From positions 117,034-181,033 of the forward strand of contig NZ_JAALEG010000001.1 of NCBI RefSeq assembly GCF_011058165.1: a DNA stretch of 64,000 nt. The letters are read 5' to 3'. A model generated the notes under the pieces. It was not told the DNA's origin. It saw nothing but the letters and a program-made list of their open reading frames with translations, and searched no databases. This DNA comes from Rhodococcus aetherivorans. Its GTDB lineage: Bacteria > Actinomycetota > Actinomycetes > Mycobacteriales > Mycobacteriaceae. A program made the translations under genes and the position numbers. Below, piece after piece: positions 55,901-63,716 of the stretch. Numbering within the stretch: position 1 is the stretch's first letter; every line of letters begins with the position of its first letter.

Positions 55901-57171
55901 ATGCCGTGGCGCCGCGCCTCGCCGAACGCGCTGCCGCGGGTCTGCTGCGTGTCGCCCTCGACCGGCTCACCGAACACGAGACCGCGGAGGGCACCCGCCG
56001 TTGGGTGCGGCGTCGTCACGCCGGGCGTCTTGCTCTCATCGCCGAGGACGAGTTGCTGCTCGCCGGTGCCGAAGCGGCCGGGCATCGCGCCGACGATCTG
56101 ATGGTCTCGACGCCCGCATCGGAGGTGGTGCGGGTCAGCACCGCCGCTCGTGACCTGCGTGCGGCCTTCACCCGCGCCTACAAGGGCGCCGCGGGACCGG
56201 ATGCCCAGGTGCCGCTTCCGTCGGATGCACGCTTGATCCGCCTGGCCGCAGCCATCTCCAAGTACGCCGCCGTGTCCGGGCGGGGTGAACTGCATCGCCG
56301 CAATCTCGGTCCGTCCGACGCGCTGCGCGTCGCGCTCGCCGGTCTCGCGCAGACCGAGGCGCTCTCGCCCACCGAGGTGCGGGCTCGTGTGGCGGCTCGT
56401 TTCCCGGAACTCGACCGTCTGCCCGGCCGTCCGGCCCTCGACGGGCACATCGAGCGTGCAGGCCTCGGGTTGACGTGGGACGGCACCGGCTACCGCTACG
56501 AGCAGGCCACGCCCGCCAGCGAAACCAGCCTGAACACCCGCACCGCCACCTACACCGGCCCCGCCGGCGACACCGCGGGCGCATCCGTCGGCGGTGGCTC
56601 GGTGCGCGGATCGCTCGTCGCGACGTCGCTGCGGGAGAACGGCTTCCTCGCATTCGGTGTGACGGTGCACCGTCCCGGCGACCATCAGAAGGTCGCGGCG
56701 GACCTGGCCGCAACCCACGACGGTGACATGGTGGATGTGACCGGGGAGATCGTCGAGGCGATGCGCGCGTTCGCCGCCGAGAAGGGTGTGTCGTGGGACC
56801 TGATCCGCAGCGCCGACGCCGCGGAGGCCGGTAGCCGGGATGCGCGGGGCCTGCGTGCGGTGCTCGACCAGGTGATGCCGCGGGTGTGTGCCCGCATCGA
56901 GGGGCAGGTGTTCGACGACGGCGTGCCGGCGGCGCCGCTGGTCCTCACCGAGTTGTCGCCGCTGGCCCGCTACGGCTACCTCGATCTCGTGGCGCGACTC
57001 GCCGACCTGTCGGCCCCGCGTCGGCGGCCGGTGTGGGTGGTGTTGCCGCAGATGCGGGGGCAGCGTGGGGCGGTGGTCGATGGTGAGCCGATTCAGTTGG
57101 GTTCGCCGGGTGGGCAGTTTGTGACGTACTCGGTTGGGAAGACCGAGGCAGTGGAGAGCGAGAGGGTGTGA
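52951..57171 (+). CDS. pglW: PglW, BREX type 2 NERD-kinase protein
   Basis: Protein of 1406 residues of the Pgl/BREX-2 phage-defence system. Residues about 15-130 are a NERD nuclease-like domain with the PD-(D/E)xK residues D57 (EVDLLVL) and E70/K72 (LIELKYY). A first kinase-like domain (about 225-480) is degenerate: HRTLNPRAVVV (H340) and DWDT replace HRDxxxxN and DFG. The second (about 515-770) looks active: GAGSTAVG loop, K549 in VLKVA, HRDLKPSN at 637, D662 in FDFS. The C-terminal 600 residues are helical and PglW-specific. Start GTG 52951 or 52963. The stop overlaps pglX (TGATG). Confidence 0.93.
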   Translation: MRDQVQSDRWVEISPSQFEHEKLGLDFVKSLLPDAPPFRAWSNFEFRDNRGRWHEVDLLVLSRDTLYLIELKYYSGTLRGNDHVWSRGGYRSEDSPLLLTRKKAQYFSSLLKDRLAEKTGQKNLKGVIPFVQELVFLHHPDLRCALPASSAINLYGLDGNERRSGLPGIGERLLAPSKHEPVSEEKSLLIRDLMTAIGLAPRRQRELGSWVIDEQPFGDGEGWQDWPAFHHVDMEREARIRFYLPKPGATSAEEHARARGVEHEYKLLSRLKHDGLQVPVDVVKDKELGIGLVFLQSKDELRLDLWLADHRTALTLEQQLELIAQIAEIVHYAHRHRVVHRTLNPRAVVVRDRAAGPQPQVTDWDTAGVLPANAETGVTRLSAGPLSLMAGALSDQARLFAAPEGASPADPARMDVFGLGALAFYLLSGGVSPATERGELLDRLRRDGGLDLAVELPQVPSVLRQLVLDATDPSPAERIATVAEFLDRLEQVRGELFRAEGETDPLEAKPGDELGDGRFVYKRRLGAGSTAVGILVVDRKAGDHERVLKVARDDEAAARLHAEAQVLAKLDDPRIVQLASEEHVGGRAALVVHDAGRTTLAEELAAKGGRLSIDLLERWGTDLLQALIALERAGVTHRDLKPSNLGVHQSSSRADTHLRLFDFSMAGVDPRNIEAGTPPYLDPFLGTGGRRQYDTAAERYGAAVVLFEMATGTAPQYGPDPQANPATVDDDITVDPAMFETPVAAALTAFFTSALSRDAAARPDTAEDMLRAWRRAFTDLDAAPAPVQKIEAGTALAAAGLSARAVSALAAAQVTTVGELVVLDSTRLNRLVAKEAKATRTEIRDRHRAWVKELGRSATKPPSTQGLLGLDEAVTLLLSAVATGRTSTRRQAAELLLGTTGALDAFASGNELASALKKTSPRGHQLLKELQADWAENPATRELLDELIAVAEQVLRDSGGVVAVATLTAEIRGRLPQPPVLPSDAVAPRLAERAAAGLLRVALDRLTEHETAEGTRRWVRRRHAGRLALIAEDELLLAGAEAAGHRADDLMVSTPASEVVRVSTAARDLRAAFTRAYKGAAGPDAQVPLPSDARLIRLAAAISKYAAVSGRGELHRRNLGPSDALRVALAGLAQTEALSPTEVRARVAARFPELDRLPGRPALDGHIERAGLGLTWDGTGYRYEQATPASETSLNTRTATYTGPAGDTAGASVGGGSVRGSLVATSLRENGFLAFGVTVHRPGDHQKVAADLAATHDGDMVDVTGEIVEAMRAFAAEKGVSWDLIRSADAAEAGSRDARGLRAVLDQVMPRVCARIEGQVFDDGVPAAPLVLTELSPLARYGYLDLVARLADLSAPRRRPVWVVLPQMRGQRGAVVDGEPIQLGSPGGQFVTYSVGKTEAVESERV

Positions 57172-60100
57172 TGGCGGACTTTTCCGCGACCGAGTTGGTG
57201 AAGGCGCTGCGTAAGCAGGTCACGGTCCTCGAGGACGATCTGCGTGCGCGTGTCGACGGCGCGGATGTCGATGCCCGGCAGGCGGGTGTGGGGGAGCGGT
57301 GGCGCGCCGAGCACACGGCCGCGCTGACGGCGCAGCGCACGGCAGCGTCGTGGCAGGCGTGGCGCGACGAACGCGTGACGCAGGCCGCGGTGGCGTGGGT
57401 GCTGCTGACGGTGTTCGCCCGGTACTGCGAGGATCATGCGTTGGTGTCGAAGGCGTGGATCTGCGGCCCGAACGCCGATGCGCGCCAGCAGGCCCTCGAC
57501 GCCCGCCGCGCCTATTTCACCGAGTTCCCGGAGCACACCGACCGCGAGTGGCTCGAGACGATCATCGCGCATTTCGGGAAGATGGAAGCCACCCGTGGTC
57601 TGGTCGACGACTACTCGCCGCTGCACCAGGTCGCACCGTCGGGTGACGCGGCGCGGACGCTGCTCGAATTCTGGTGGGACAAAGATGCTTCCGGGGAGCC
57701 GTTGTGGAGCTTCGTCGGCGTGGACACCCGCTTCCTCGGCGACGTCTATCAGGATCTGTCGGAATTCGCGAAGAAGACATACGCGCTGCTGCAGACCCCG
57801 GAGTTCGTGGAGGAGTTCATCCTCGACCAGACCCTCGAACCGGCGCTCGCCGAACGGCCGCTTGAGGGGTTCACGGTGATCGACCCGACCTGCGGGTCGG
57901 GTCACTTCCTGCTCGGTGCGTTCCACCGGCTGCTCGACAGGTGGCAGCGTGAAGCGCCAGGTCTGGGCCCGCGCGTGCTGGTGCAGAAAGCCCTCAGTTC
58001 GGTGTATGGGGTGGACGTCAACCCGTTTGCGGTGGCGATCGCGCGCTTCCGGCTGATGGTTGCGGCGTTGGATGCGAGCGGGGACAAGTCGATCGAGAAA
58101 ATGATCGACATCGAGTTGAACCTCGCTGCGGGTGATTCGCTGCTATGGGGAGCGCGGCAGCAGGCAATCAGCGACGACCTGTGGTCGACTGGCACCGAGC
58201 AGATGGCATACGCGACGGAAAACGCGGACGCGTTGAAGGCGATCCTGCAGCGGGAACACGATGTGGTAGTGGGGAATCCGCCCTACATCCAGGTCAAAGA
58301 CAAGGCGCTCAACAAGACTTACCGAGAGCTTTACCCCACGTGCCACGGTAAGTACGCGTTGACTGTGCCGTTCATGGAATTGTTTTTCGACCTCGCGAAG
58401 AACGGTTCTGGCGGCAAGGCTGGATGGGTCGGGCAAATCACTTCGAACTCGTTCATGAAGCGTGAGTTCGGGTCCAAGCTCATCGAGGAGTTCCTCGCGA
58501 ACCGTGACCTCAATCGGGTCATTGACTCCTCGGGAGCCTATATTCCCGGACACGGCACGCCGACGGTGATTCTGGTGGGTCGCAATCGTGCGCCGCTGGG
58601 GGATACGGTTCGTGCTGTACTGGGCGTGCGGGGTGAGCCGGGACGGCCGGATGAGCCGTCGAACGGTATTGTGTGGTCGGCGATCGTTAAGCATGTGGAT
58701 GAGCCGGGCTTCGACAATGGGTGGATCAGCGTTGCAGAGTTGGACCGGGCGATGCTGCGAGAGCATCCCTGGAGCCTTGCAGGTGGCGGTGCGCCGGAAC
58801 TGAGTCAGGCCCTTGATGCAGGCTCGGTAGCCCGACTGGGCGATAGCGCAGCAATCGGCGTGTATGCGGTTGTAGGTGAGGAAGAGCCGTACGAACTTCC
58901 GCCCCGGACGCAGTTGCCGAAGCGTGTATTTGTCGACGGTGATGTCGTGCGGGACTTCTCGATTACCTCGGGGTATTACCGCTACTGGCCTTATGAACTG
59001 GTTGACGGTGTATACGCTGTCGCCGATGATCATCAGGCACCGGCTGAGTTGTGGCCGTTCAGGACCTCGGTTCGGAACTATTTGTGGTTCGGCAAGACAA
59101 AAGACCAACGGGGGCAGGTGTGGACCGAATACGGCCATCTGCACAAGGACTTCTCGGTTGCTGACCAACTGATCACCTTCGCCGAAGTAGCCACCCACAA
59201 CCACTTCGTACTGGACCGCGGTGGCAAGGTGTTCAAGCAAACCGCACCGGTGATCAAGCTGCCGGAGGGCGCGACCGAGGACGACCACCTACGTCTGCTC
59301 GGCGTGCTGAACAGTTCGGTGGCGTGCTTCTGGCTGAAGCAAAAGTGCCACGCCAAGGGCATCGGTGGTGTGAATCAGGAGTCGCGCACCGAACAGTGGG
59401 AAGGTTTCTATCAGCTGAACGGGACGAATCTTAAGGATTTCCCGTTGCCGAGGGCCTACCCACTTGCGCGGGCTCGCAAGATCGATCAACTCGCACAGGA
59501 TGTCACGGCCTCTTCGCCGCGTGCAGTTGCTGGGCGCATGGTCCCGACTGGCGGGGCAATGAAAGCTGCTCGTGTCGATGTTGAGCATGCCCTCGCGTTG
59601 ATGATCGCGCACCAAGAGGAACTCGATTGGGAGTGCTACCAGCTCTACGGACTCATTGACGAGGACCTCACGTATCAAGGTGACATCCAGGGAATCAAGT
59701 TAGGGGAGAGGGCCTTCGAAATTCTTCTCGCGCAAGGGATTTCTAAGGGAAGTTGGACCGATTGGTTCAACCGTCACCGATCCACGCCCATCACCGAGAT
59801 TCCGCCGCACCTTCCGGCTGACTACCGCGACCTGATTCAGCGCCGGCTCGGCATCATCGCGTCGAATCCTCACATTCGATTGCTGGAGAAGCCCGAATAC
59901 AAGCGGCGCTGGGCGAGTGAACCGTGGGACAAGCGCGTCACCGAAGCCCTGCGCGATTGGCTACTCGACCGTCTCGAGAATCGCGACCTGTGGTTCGAGG
60001 ATGGGCATCCGACCCCGCGCAGCGTCGCGCAACTTGCAGACAAGCTGGACCGCGACGAGAACTTCCGAAGTGCGCTCCGGCTGTGGGCCGGCAATACCGA

Positions 60101-60740
60101 GGTATCCACCGGCACCGCGCTCGCGAAGCTTCTTGATGAGGAGGGTGTGCCCTACCTCGCCGCGCTGCGTTACAAGCCGTCGGGCCTTATCAAACGCGAA
60201 GCCTGGGAGCACACGTGGGACTTGCAGCGTCGCGAGGATGCGGGGGAGAAGCTGGATGGCCCGATTCCGGTTCCGCCCAAGTACAAGCCCGCCGATTTCG
60301 TGAAGAGTTCGTACTGGTCGCGGCGCGGCAAACTCGACGTTCCGAAGGAACGCTTCATTTCGTATCCCAATGCGAATCGTGACACCGACCCGACGATGCT
60401 CCTGGGCTGGGCAGGTTGGGACCACGCCGAACAGGCTCTGGCCCTGGCGGGTCTCGTCGATGAGCGTGTCACCGTCGATGGGTGGGATCAGGAGAGCCCT
60501 GACAAGCTGATTCCGATGCTGGCCGGTCTGGCCGAGTTGTTGCCGTGGGTGCGGCAGTGGCACGGCGAAATCGACCCCGAGTACGGCGAATCCGTCGCCG
60601 ACACCATCGAGGAAGTGCTGCGCTCCCACAGTGCCGACCTGGGCGTCACCACCGACGATCTTGCCGCGTGGCGGCCCCCGACGCCCACCCGTGGACGGCG
60701 CACCGCCAAGAAGTCCACGAAGGAGGACGTCTCGAGCTGA
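57171..60740 (+). CDS. pglX: PglX, BREX type 2 adenine-specific methyltransferase
   Basis: N6-adenine DNA methyltransferase of 1189 residues that marks host DNA in BREX-2. The SAM-binding motif is VIDPTCGSGHFLLGAF (D238), and the catalytic motif is VGNPPYIQ (N369-Y372). Then come TRD-like regions and a long C-terminal domain ending in a basic tail. The middle third (about 58.2-59.8 kb) is clearly lower in GC and richer in rare A/T-ending codons than the chromosome around it, a sign of transfer. The ATG overlaps the pglW stop. pglY and pglZ, which should follow, are not in the window. Confidence 0.93.
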   Translation: MADFSATELVKALRKQVTVLEDDLRARVDGADVDARQAGVGERWRAEHTAALTAQRTAASWQAWRDERVTQAAVAWVLLTVFARYCEDHALVSKAWICGPNADARQQALDARRAYFTEFPEHTDREWLETIIAHFGKMEATRGLVDDYSPLHQVAPSGDAARTLLEFWWDKDASGEPLWSFVGVDTRFLGDVYQDLSEFAKKTYALLQTPEFVEEFILDQTLEPALAERPLEGFTVIDPTCGSGHFLLGAFHRLLDRWQREAPGLGPRVLVQKALSSVYGVDVNPFAVAIARFRLMVAALDASGDKSIEKMIDIELNLAAGDSLLWGARQQAISDDLWSTGTEQMAYATENADALKAILQREHDVVVGNPPYIQVKDKALNKTYRELYPTCHGKYALTVPFMELFFDLAKNGSGGKAGWVGQITSNSFMKREFGSKLIEEFLANRDLNRVIDSSGAYIPGHGTPTVILVGRNRAPLGDTVRAVLGVRGEPGRPDEPSNGIVWSAIVKHVDEPGFDNGWISVAELDRAMLREHPWSLAGGGAPELSQALDAGSVARLGDSAAIGVYAVVGEEEPYELPPRTQLPKRVFVDGDVVRDFSITSGYYRYWPYELVDGVYAVADDHQAPAELWPFRTSVRNYLWFGKTKDQRGQVWTEYGHLHKDFSVADQLITFAEVATHNHFVLDRGGKVFKQTAPVIKLPEGATEDDHLRLLGVLNSSVACFWLKQKCHAKGIGGVNQESRTEQWEGFYQLNGTNLKDFPLPRAYPLARARKIDQLAQDVTASSPRAVAGRMVPTGGAMKAARVDVEHALALMIAHQEELDWECYQLYGLIDEDLTYQGDIQGIKLGERAFEILLAQGISKGSWTDWFNRHRSTPITEIPPHLPADYRDLIQRRLGIIASNPHIRLLEKPEYKRRWASEPWDKRVTEALRDWLLDRLENRDLWFEDGHPTPRSVAQLADKLDRDENFRSALRLWAGNTEVSTGTALAKLLDEEGVPYLAALRYKPSGLIKREAWEHTWDLQRREDAGEKLDGPIPVPPKYKPADFVKSSYWSRRGKLDVPKERFISYPNANRDTDPTMLLGWAGWDHAEQALALAGLVDERVTVDGWDQESPDKLIPMLAGLAELLPWVRQWHGEIDPEYGESVADTIEEVLRSHSADLGVTTDDLAAWRPPTPTRGRRTAKKSTKEDVSS

Positions 60741-61012
60741 AGGTGTCGTCCCTCCTTCGCGCGTCTATGCATCGCGCGCCGCAGCAACGGTAGGGACATG
60801 GCCGGGGCGGTACGTTGTCGTCCCGGCCACGTCGCCGATCCCAACGGCACGTGACCCTTCGCAGACGGTGCCACCCAGTCACCGCGAACGCGTTGCTGCA
60901 CATCCATCGGCAATGTGGGGAATCGGAACCTGGCCACGATAGGCCGACCGCGATGTCAAGCAGACCAGTGAGTATCGGACTCTAGAGTATTCGGCCTGGG
61001 TGAGAGTTTCAG
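60741..61012 (+). other. Gap between pglX and ISL3 element
   Basis: No gene recognised. Short open frames exist on both strands but show no motif, good ribosome site or coding character. The last 8 bases (AGTTTCAG) are the left flank of the ISL3 element. pglY would be expected to begin in this region if the locus were complete. Confidence 0.5.
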
Positions 61013-62490
61013 GGCTCTTCCGGAATTAGAGTGCGTCGATCGCGCGGGGGAGATTGCCGCAGTGCAGCAGTGACTGGATCCGGTAGTGGAGTAGGTTGCG
61101 GAACCCGAGGGCGTGCCGACGCAATGCCTCGAGCCGGCCGTTGATCGCCTCGGTGGGTCTGTTCGAGGCCCGGAACTCGAAGTAGGCCAGCACATCGGCC
61201 TGGCGCCGGTGCAAGGTTCGCCCGAGCTGGGCGAGTTCGTCGAGACCGTCGGGTACGCCGGTGCGAATCGTGTCGATCACCTGGGTCAGTTTCGTCCTGC
61301 CACGACGACGGTCGGTATTGGCGTAGGCATCGATGACGTCCTGGTCGACCCGCCACGCGTCACCGCGAACGGCAGATGCCGATCCTCGGCGAACACCGCC
61401 TCGAGACGGCGACGTTGCGGGCCTGAGAGCAACTCCTGCCGGGTGCGGGCGGTGCGACGAACCCCGTAGAGCGGATCCCCCGAACGGCCCTGGTGTCCGC
61501 GGGTGTGCTGCTGGACGCGCTGACGGCACAGATCCAGCTTGGTGCCAGCCAGGGCGACGACGTGGAACGGATTCATCACTGTCACCGCATCGGGAACGTG
61601 GCTGGTCGCGGCGTGCTTGTAGCCGCCGAACCCGTCCATCGCCACGACCTCGATCCTCCTGCGGAACGCAGCACCCCGGTGCTCGAGCCAGGTGCTCAGC
61701 ACCGCCGACGACCGGCCCGCCACTAGATCGAGCAGACGGGCCGGTCCGGTGCCGTCGAACACCGGTGTCAGGTCCACGATCACGGTGACATACCCGTCGC
61801 TGGCCGCCCGGCGGGTGTGCGCCCATCGGTGCTCGTCGACCCCGATCACCCGCACCGACTCCAGAAGGGAGGTGTCAGTGGTGATCAACGTCGTGGTGGC
61901 CTCGACCGCAATCGCATTGACCGTGTCCCACGACAGACCCAGTTCTCTGGCGATCGCGGCAACCGAAGTGCGGTCGAACATCAACCGCCGCAGGATGTGC
62001 CGGGCGCAACGTCGGGTGGTCGACCAACCGGGACGAGCCAGACGATCGGTGTTGTGCCGGAACACCTCCCGCTCACACGAGGCGGAGACACACCGGTAGC
62101 CAGGAACCCGCACCCGCAACTGGAGCGGATGGCCGGCCACCGGCAGATCCGTCACCGTGCGCACGATCGTGTCCCGGTACGTCCCTGCCTGGCTGCAGCG
62201 CGGGCACCGGCCGGGTCCGTCGACCAGCAGATCGCAGAACACCACGGTGACCTGGTCGTCGAGGGCGGCGTCGGTGATCGTCACGCCGGTTTCGATCGTG
62301 CGCATGATCGTGTCGGCGACGATCGAGGCGGGCAGGCAAGTAGGCTCGGACATGGGGGTCCCGGGTGTGGATGACGATTCGGTGTAGGAACCTTCATCAT
62401 CTGCCACCTGGGGCCCGTCTCACCTCACCGACACCGACGGCACCGAATACCTCGCCTCGCCTTCAGGTGCACTCCATTTCCGGAAGAGCC
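61013..62490 (-). mobile_element. ISL3-family insertion sequence
   Basis: 1478-base element with terminal inverted repeats of 22 bases and two mismatches: both ends begin GGCTCTTCCGGAA and continue with a shared GAGTGC (61013-61034 and the complement of 62469-62490). The flanks AGTTTCAG and AATTTCGG agree at 6 of 8 positions, as a decayed 8-base target duplication might. It holds one transposase gene in the minus direction. Confidence 0.9.
61026..62353 (-). pseudogene. ISL3 transposase, frameshifted
   Basis: ISL3-type DDE transposase of about 440 residues. The N-terminal zinc-binding domain is CDLLVDGPGRCPRCSQAG with a later CVSASCEREVF; then the HTH (DRTSVAAIARELGLSWDTVN), GVDEHRWAHTRR (first Asp), MDGFGGYKHA (second Asp region) and FRASNRPTEAINGRLEALRR (Glu and C-terminus). 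The first frame runs from the ATG at 62353 to about 61360, ending HLPFAVTRGG; the C-terminal part from DAWRVDQDVIDAYAN is in another frame. One base is gained or lost at about 61355-61372, so the gene is probably dead. Confidence 0.85.
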
Positions 62491-62590
62491 AATTTCGGAC
62501 CTTACCGCTTGCGCGCGTTGCTCGGCCGTGGAGGAATGGGCCAGGTCTGGAGAGCCTTCGACACCGCCACTGATCGCGAGGTGGCGCTGA
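62491..62590 (+). pseudogene. Ser/Thr protein kinase fragment 1 (glycine loop)
   Basis: From 62494 the plus strand reads FGPYRLRALLGRGGMGQVWR and then AFDTATDREVAL, the start of a PknE/PknF-type kinase domain with an intact glycine loop. It begins at the ISL3 end and is cut at 62590 by the IS5-family element. Sequence before the ISL3 element does not give a clear start codon. Confidence 0.85.
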
Positions 62591-63457
62591 GAGCGTGTCT
62601 CTTATGGATTAGATCGTGTGTGCGGCATGATGACGGTCGTGGTCGATGCGTTGTCTTCCCGGTTGGTGCCGGATGCGTTGTGGGAGATCGTCGAACCGTT
62701 GCTGCCCGGATTCCGGGCGCGGCCCCAGGGTGGTGGGCGGGCGGCGCTGGACGATCGGGCGGTGTTCACTGCCATCGTCTATGTGCTCACCAGCGGTTGC
62801 GCGTGGCGGCACCTGCCACCGTCGTTCGGGGTCAGCGTCCCGACCGCGCACCGCCGCTTCGCCGCGTGGGCCCGGGCCGGGGTGTTCGACGAGCTGCACC
62901 GCCAGGTCCTCGACCGGCTCGGCGCCGGCGGGGACCTGGACTGGTCCGCGGCGATCCTGGACGCAGCCCACGTCCGGGCAAAAAGGGGGGCTCTCTGACC
63001 GGCCCCAGTCCGGTCGATCGCGGCAAGAAACGGCTCGAAGATCCACATCCTCTCCGACGCCGACGGCATCCCGCTCGTGACCGCGGTGAACTCGGCGAAC
63101 ACCCACGACAGCGTCATGCTGCAACCGATGGTGACCGCGATCCCGGCGGTGCGCTCGCGCCGCGGGCCGCGGCGCCGGCGACCCGGCCGGTTGCGCGCGG
63201 ACAAGGGCTACGACTACCCCGTCCATCGCCGGTGGCTGCGCGCCCGACGTATCGTCCCACGCATCGCGCGCCGCGGCGTCGAGAGCAGCGAACGCCTCGG
63301 CCGGTACCGGTGGAAGATCGAACGCACCCTGGCGTGGCTGACCGGCTACCGCCGGCTGACGATTCGCTACGAACGTCACGGCGAGCACTTCGCCGGTTTC
63401 CTCCAACTCGCCGCCGCGCTGACGTCCTGGAAGAAGCTCCCCAAATGAGACATCCCC
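62591..63457 (+). mobile_element. IS5-family element (IS1031/IS427-like)
   Basis: 867-base element with imperfect end repeats GAGCGTGTCTC and GGGGATGTCTC, flanked by TGA on each side (62588-62590 and 63458-63460), the TNA duplication of the IS1031 type. Deleting the element and one TGA rejoins the kinase frame exactly. It contains two overlapping-frame transposase parts. Confidence 0.88.
62618..63448 (+). pseudogene. IS5-family transposase in two frames
   Basis: OrfA part (62618-62998): ALWEIVEPLLPGFRARPQGG, SGCAWRHLPPSFGVSVPTAHRRF, first Asp in AILDAAHVRAK. OrfB part (to 63448): LRADKGYDYPVHR (second Asp) and RYRWKIERTLAWLTGYRRL (Glu). At 62980-62990 the run A5G6 is where IS427-type elements shift -1; that shift would give AKKGGSLTGPSPVDRGK. 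A second break at 63028-63030, one extra A, then throws the frame back. Active protein would need two shifts, so the copy is probably defective. The putative start GTG is at 62618. Confidence 0.78.
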
Positions 63458-63460
63458 TGA

Positions 63461-63549
63461 AGGTGCTGTTTGCGGACTGGGCAGACGACGAGGGCTATAG
63501 GGTCCGATTCGAAGAGGAAGCCCGCACCGCCTCGAAACTCCAGACGCCG
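63461..63549 (+). pseudogene. Ser/Thr protein kinase fragment 2 (helix C region)
   Basis: Directly after the IS5 element the frame resumes with the codon split by the insertion: AAG GTG CTG, reading KVLFADWADDEGYRVRFEEE and then ARTASKLQTP. This is strand 3 and helix C of the same kinase as fragment 1 (VALK then RFxxEARTAxxL). It stops resembling a kinase at about 63549, where transposase-derived sequence on the other strand begins. Confidence 0.83.
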
Positions 63550-63716
63550 CTACATCCGATCTTCTCCGCCGGGACATCACGCCAGGCGATGTTGGTGCGC
63601 AGGACGAACATGATGCCTGCCAACGCGACACGATCGTCGACCGGCTTCCGACCCGGGAACCGGTACCGACGTTCAGGCCTGGGCGGGAGTAGCGGCGCTA
63701 CTCGCTCCCGTAGTCC
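63546..63716 (-). pseudogene. IS5-type transposase N-terminal scrap
   Basis: The minus strand reads VAPLLPPRPERRYRFPGRKP, VDDRVALAGIMFVLRTNIAW, then RDVPAEKIGCSGV, the N-terminal domain of an IS5 (ISL2-like) transposase different from the one at 62618. It breaks off inside the domain at the kinase junction and has a stop on the upstream side (about 63717), so it is a remnant left by deletion. Confidence 0.75.

Noticed and set aside
60930..61012. N-terminus of the kinase left of the ISL3 element
   Set aside because: Joining the flanks gives a short frame before FGPYRL, but a TGA lies about 12 codons upstream and no start codon with a ribosome site fits.
61005..62498. 8-base target duplication of the ISL3 element
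   Set aside because: Flanks AGTTTCAG and AATTTCGG match at only 6 of 8 positions. They may be a decayed duplication, but this is not strong enough to assert.
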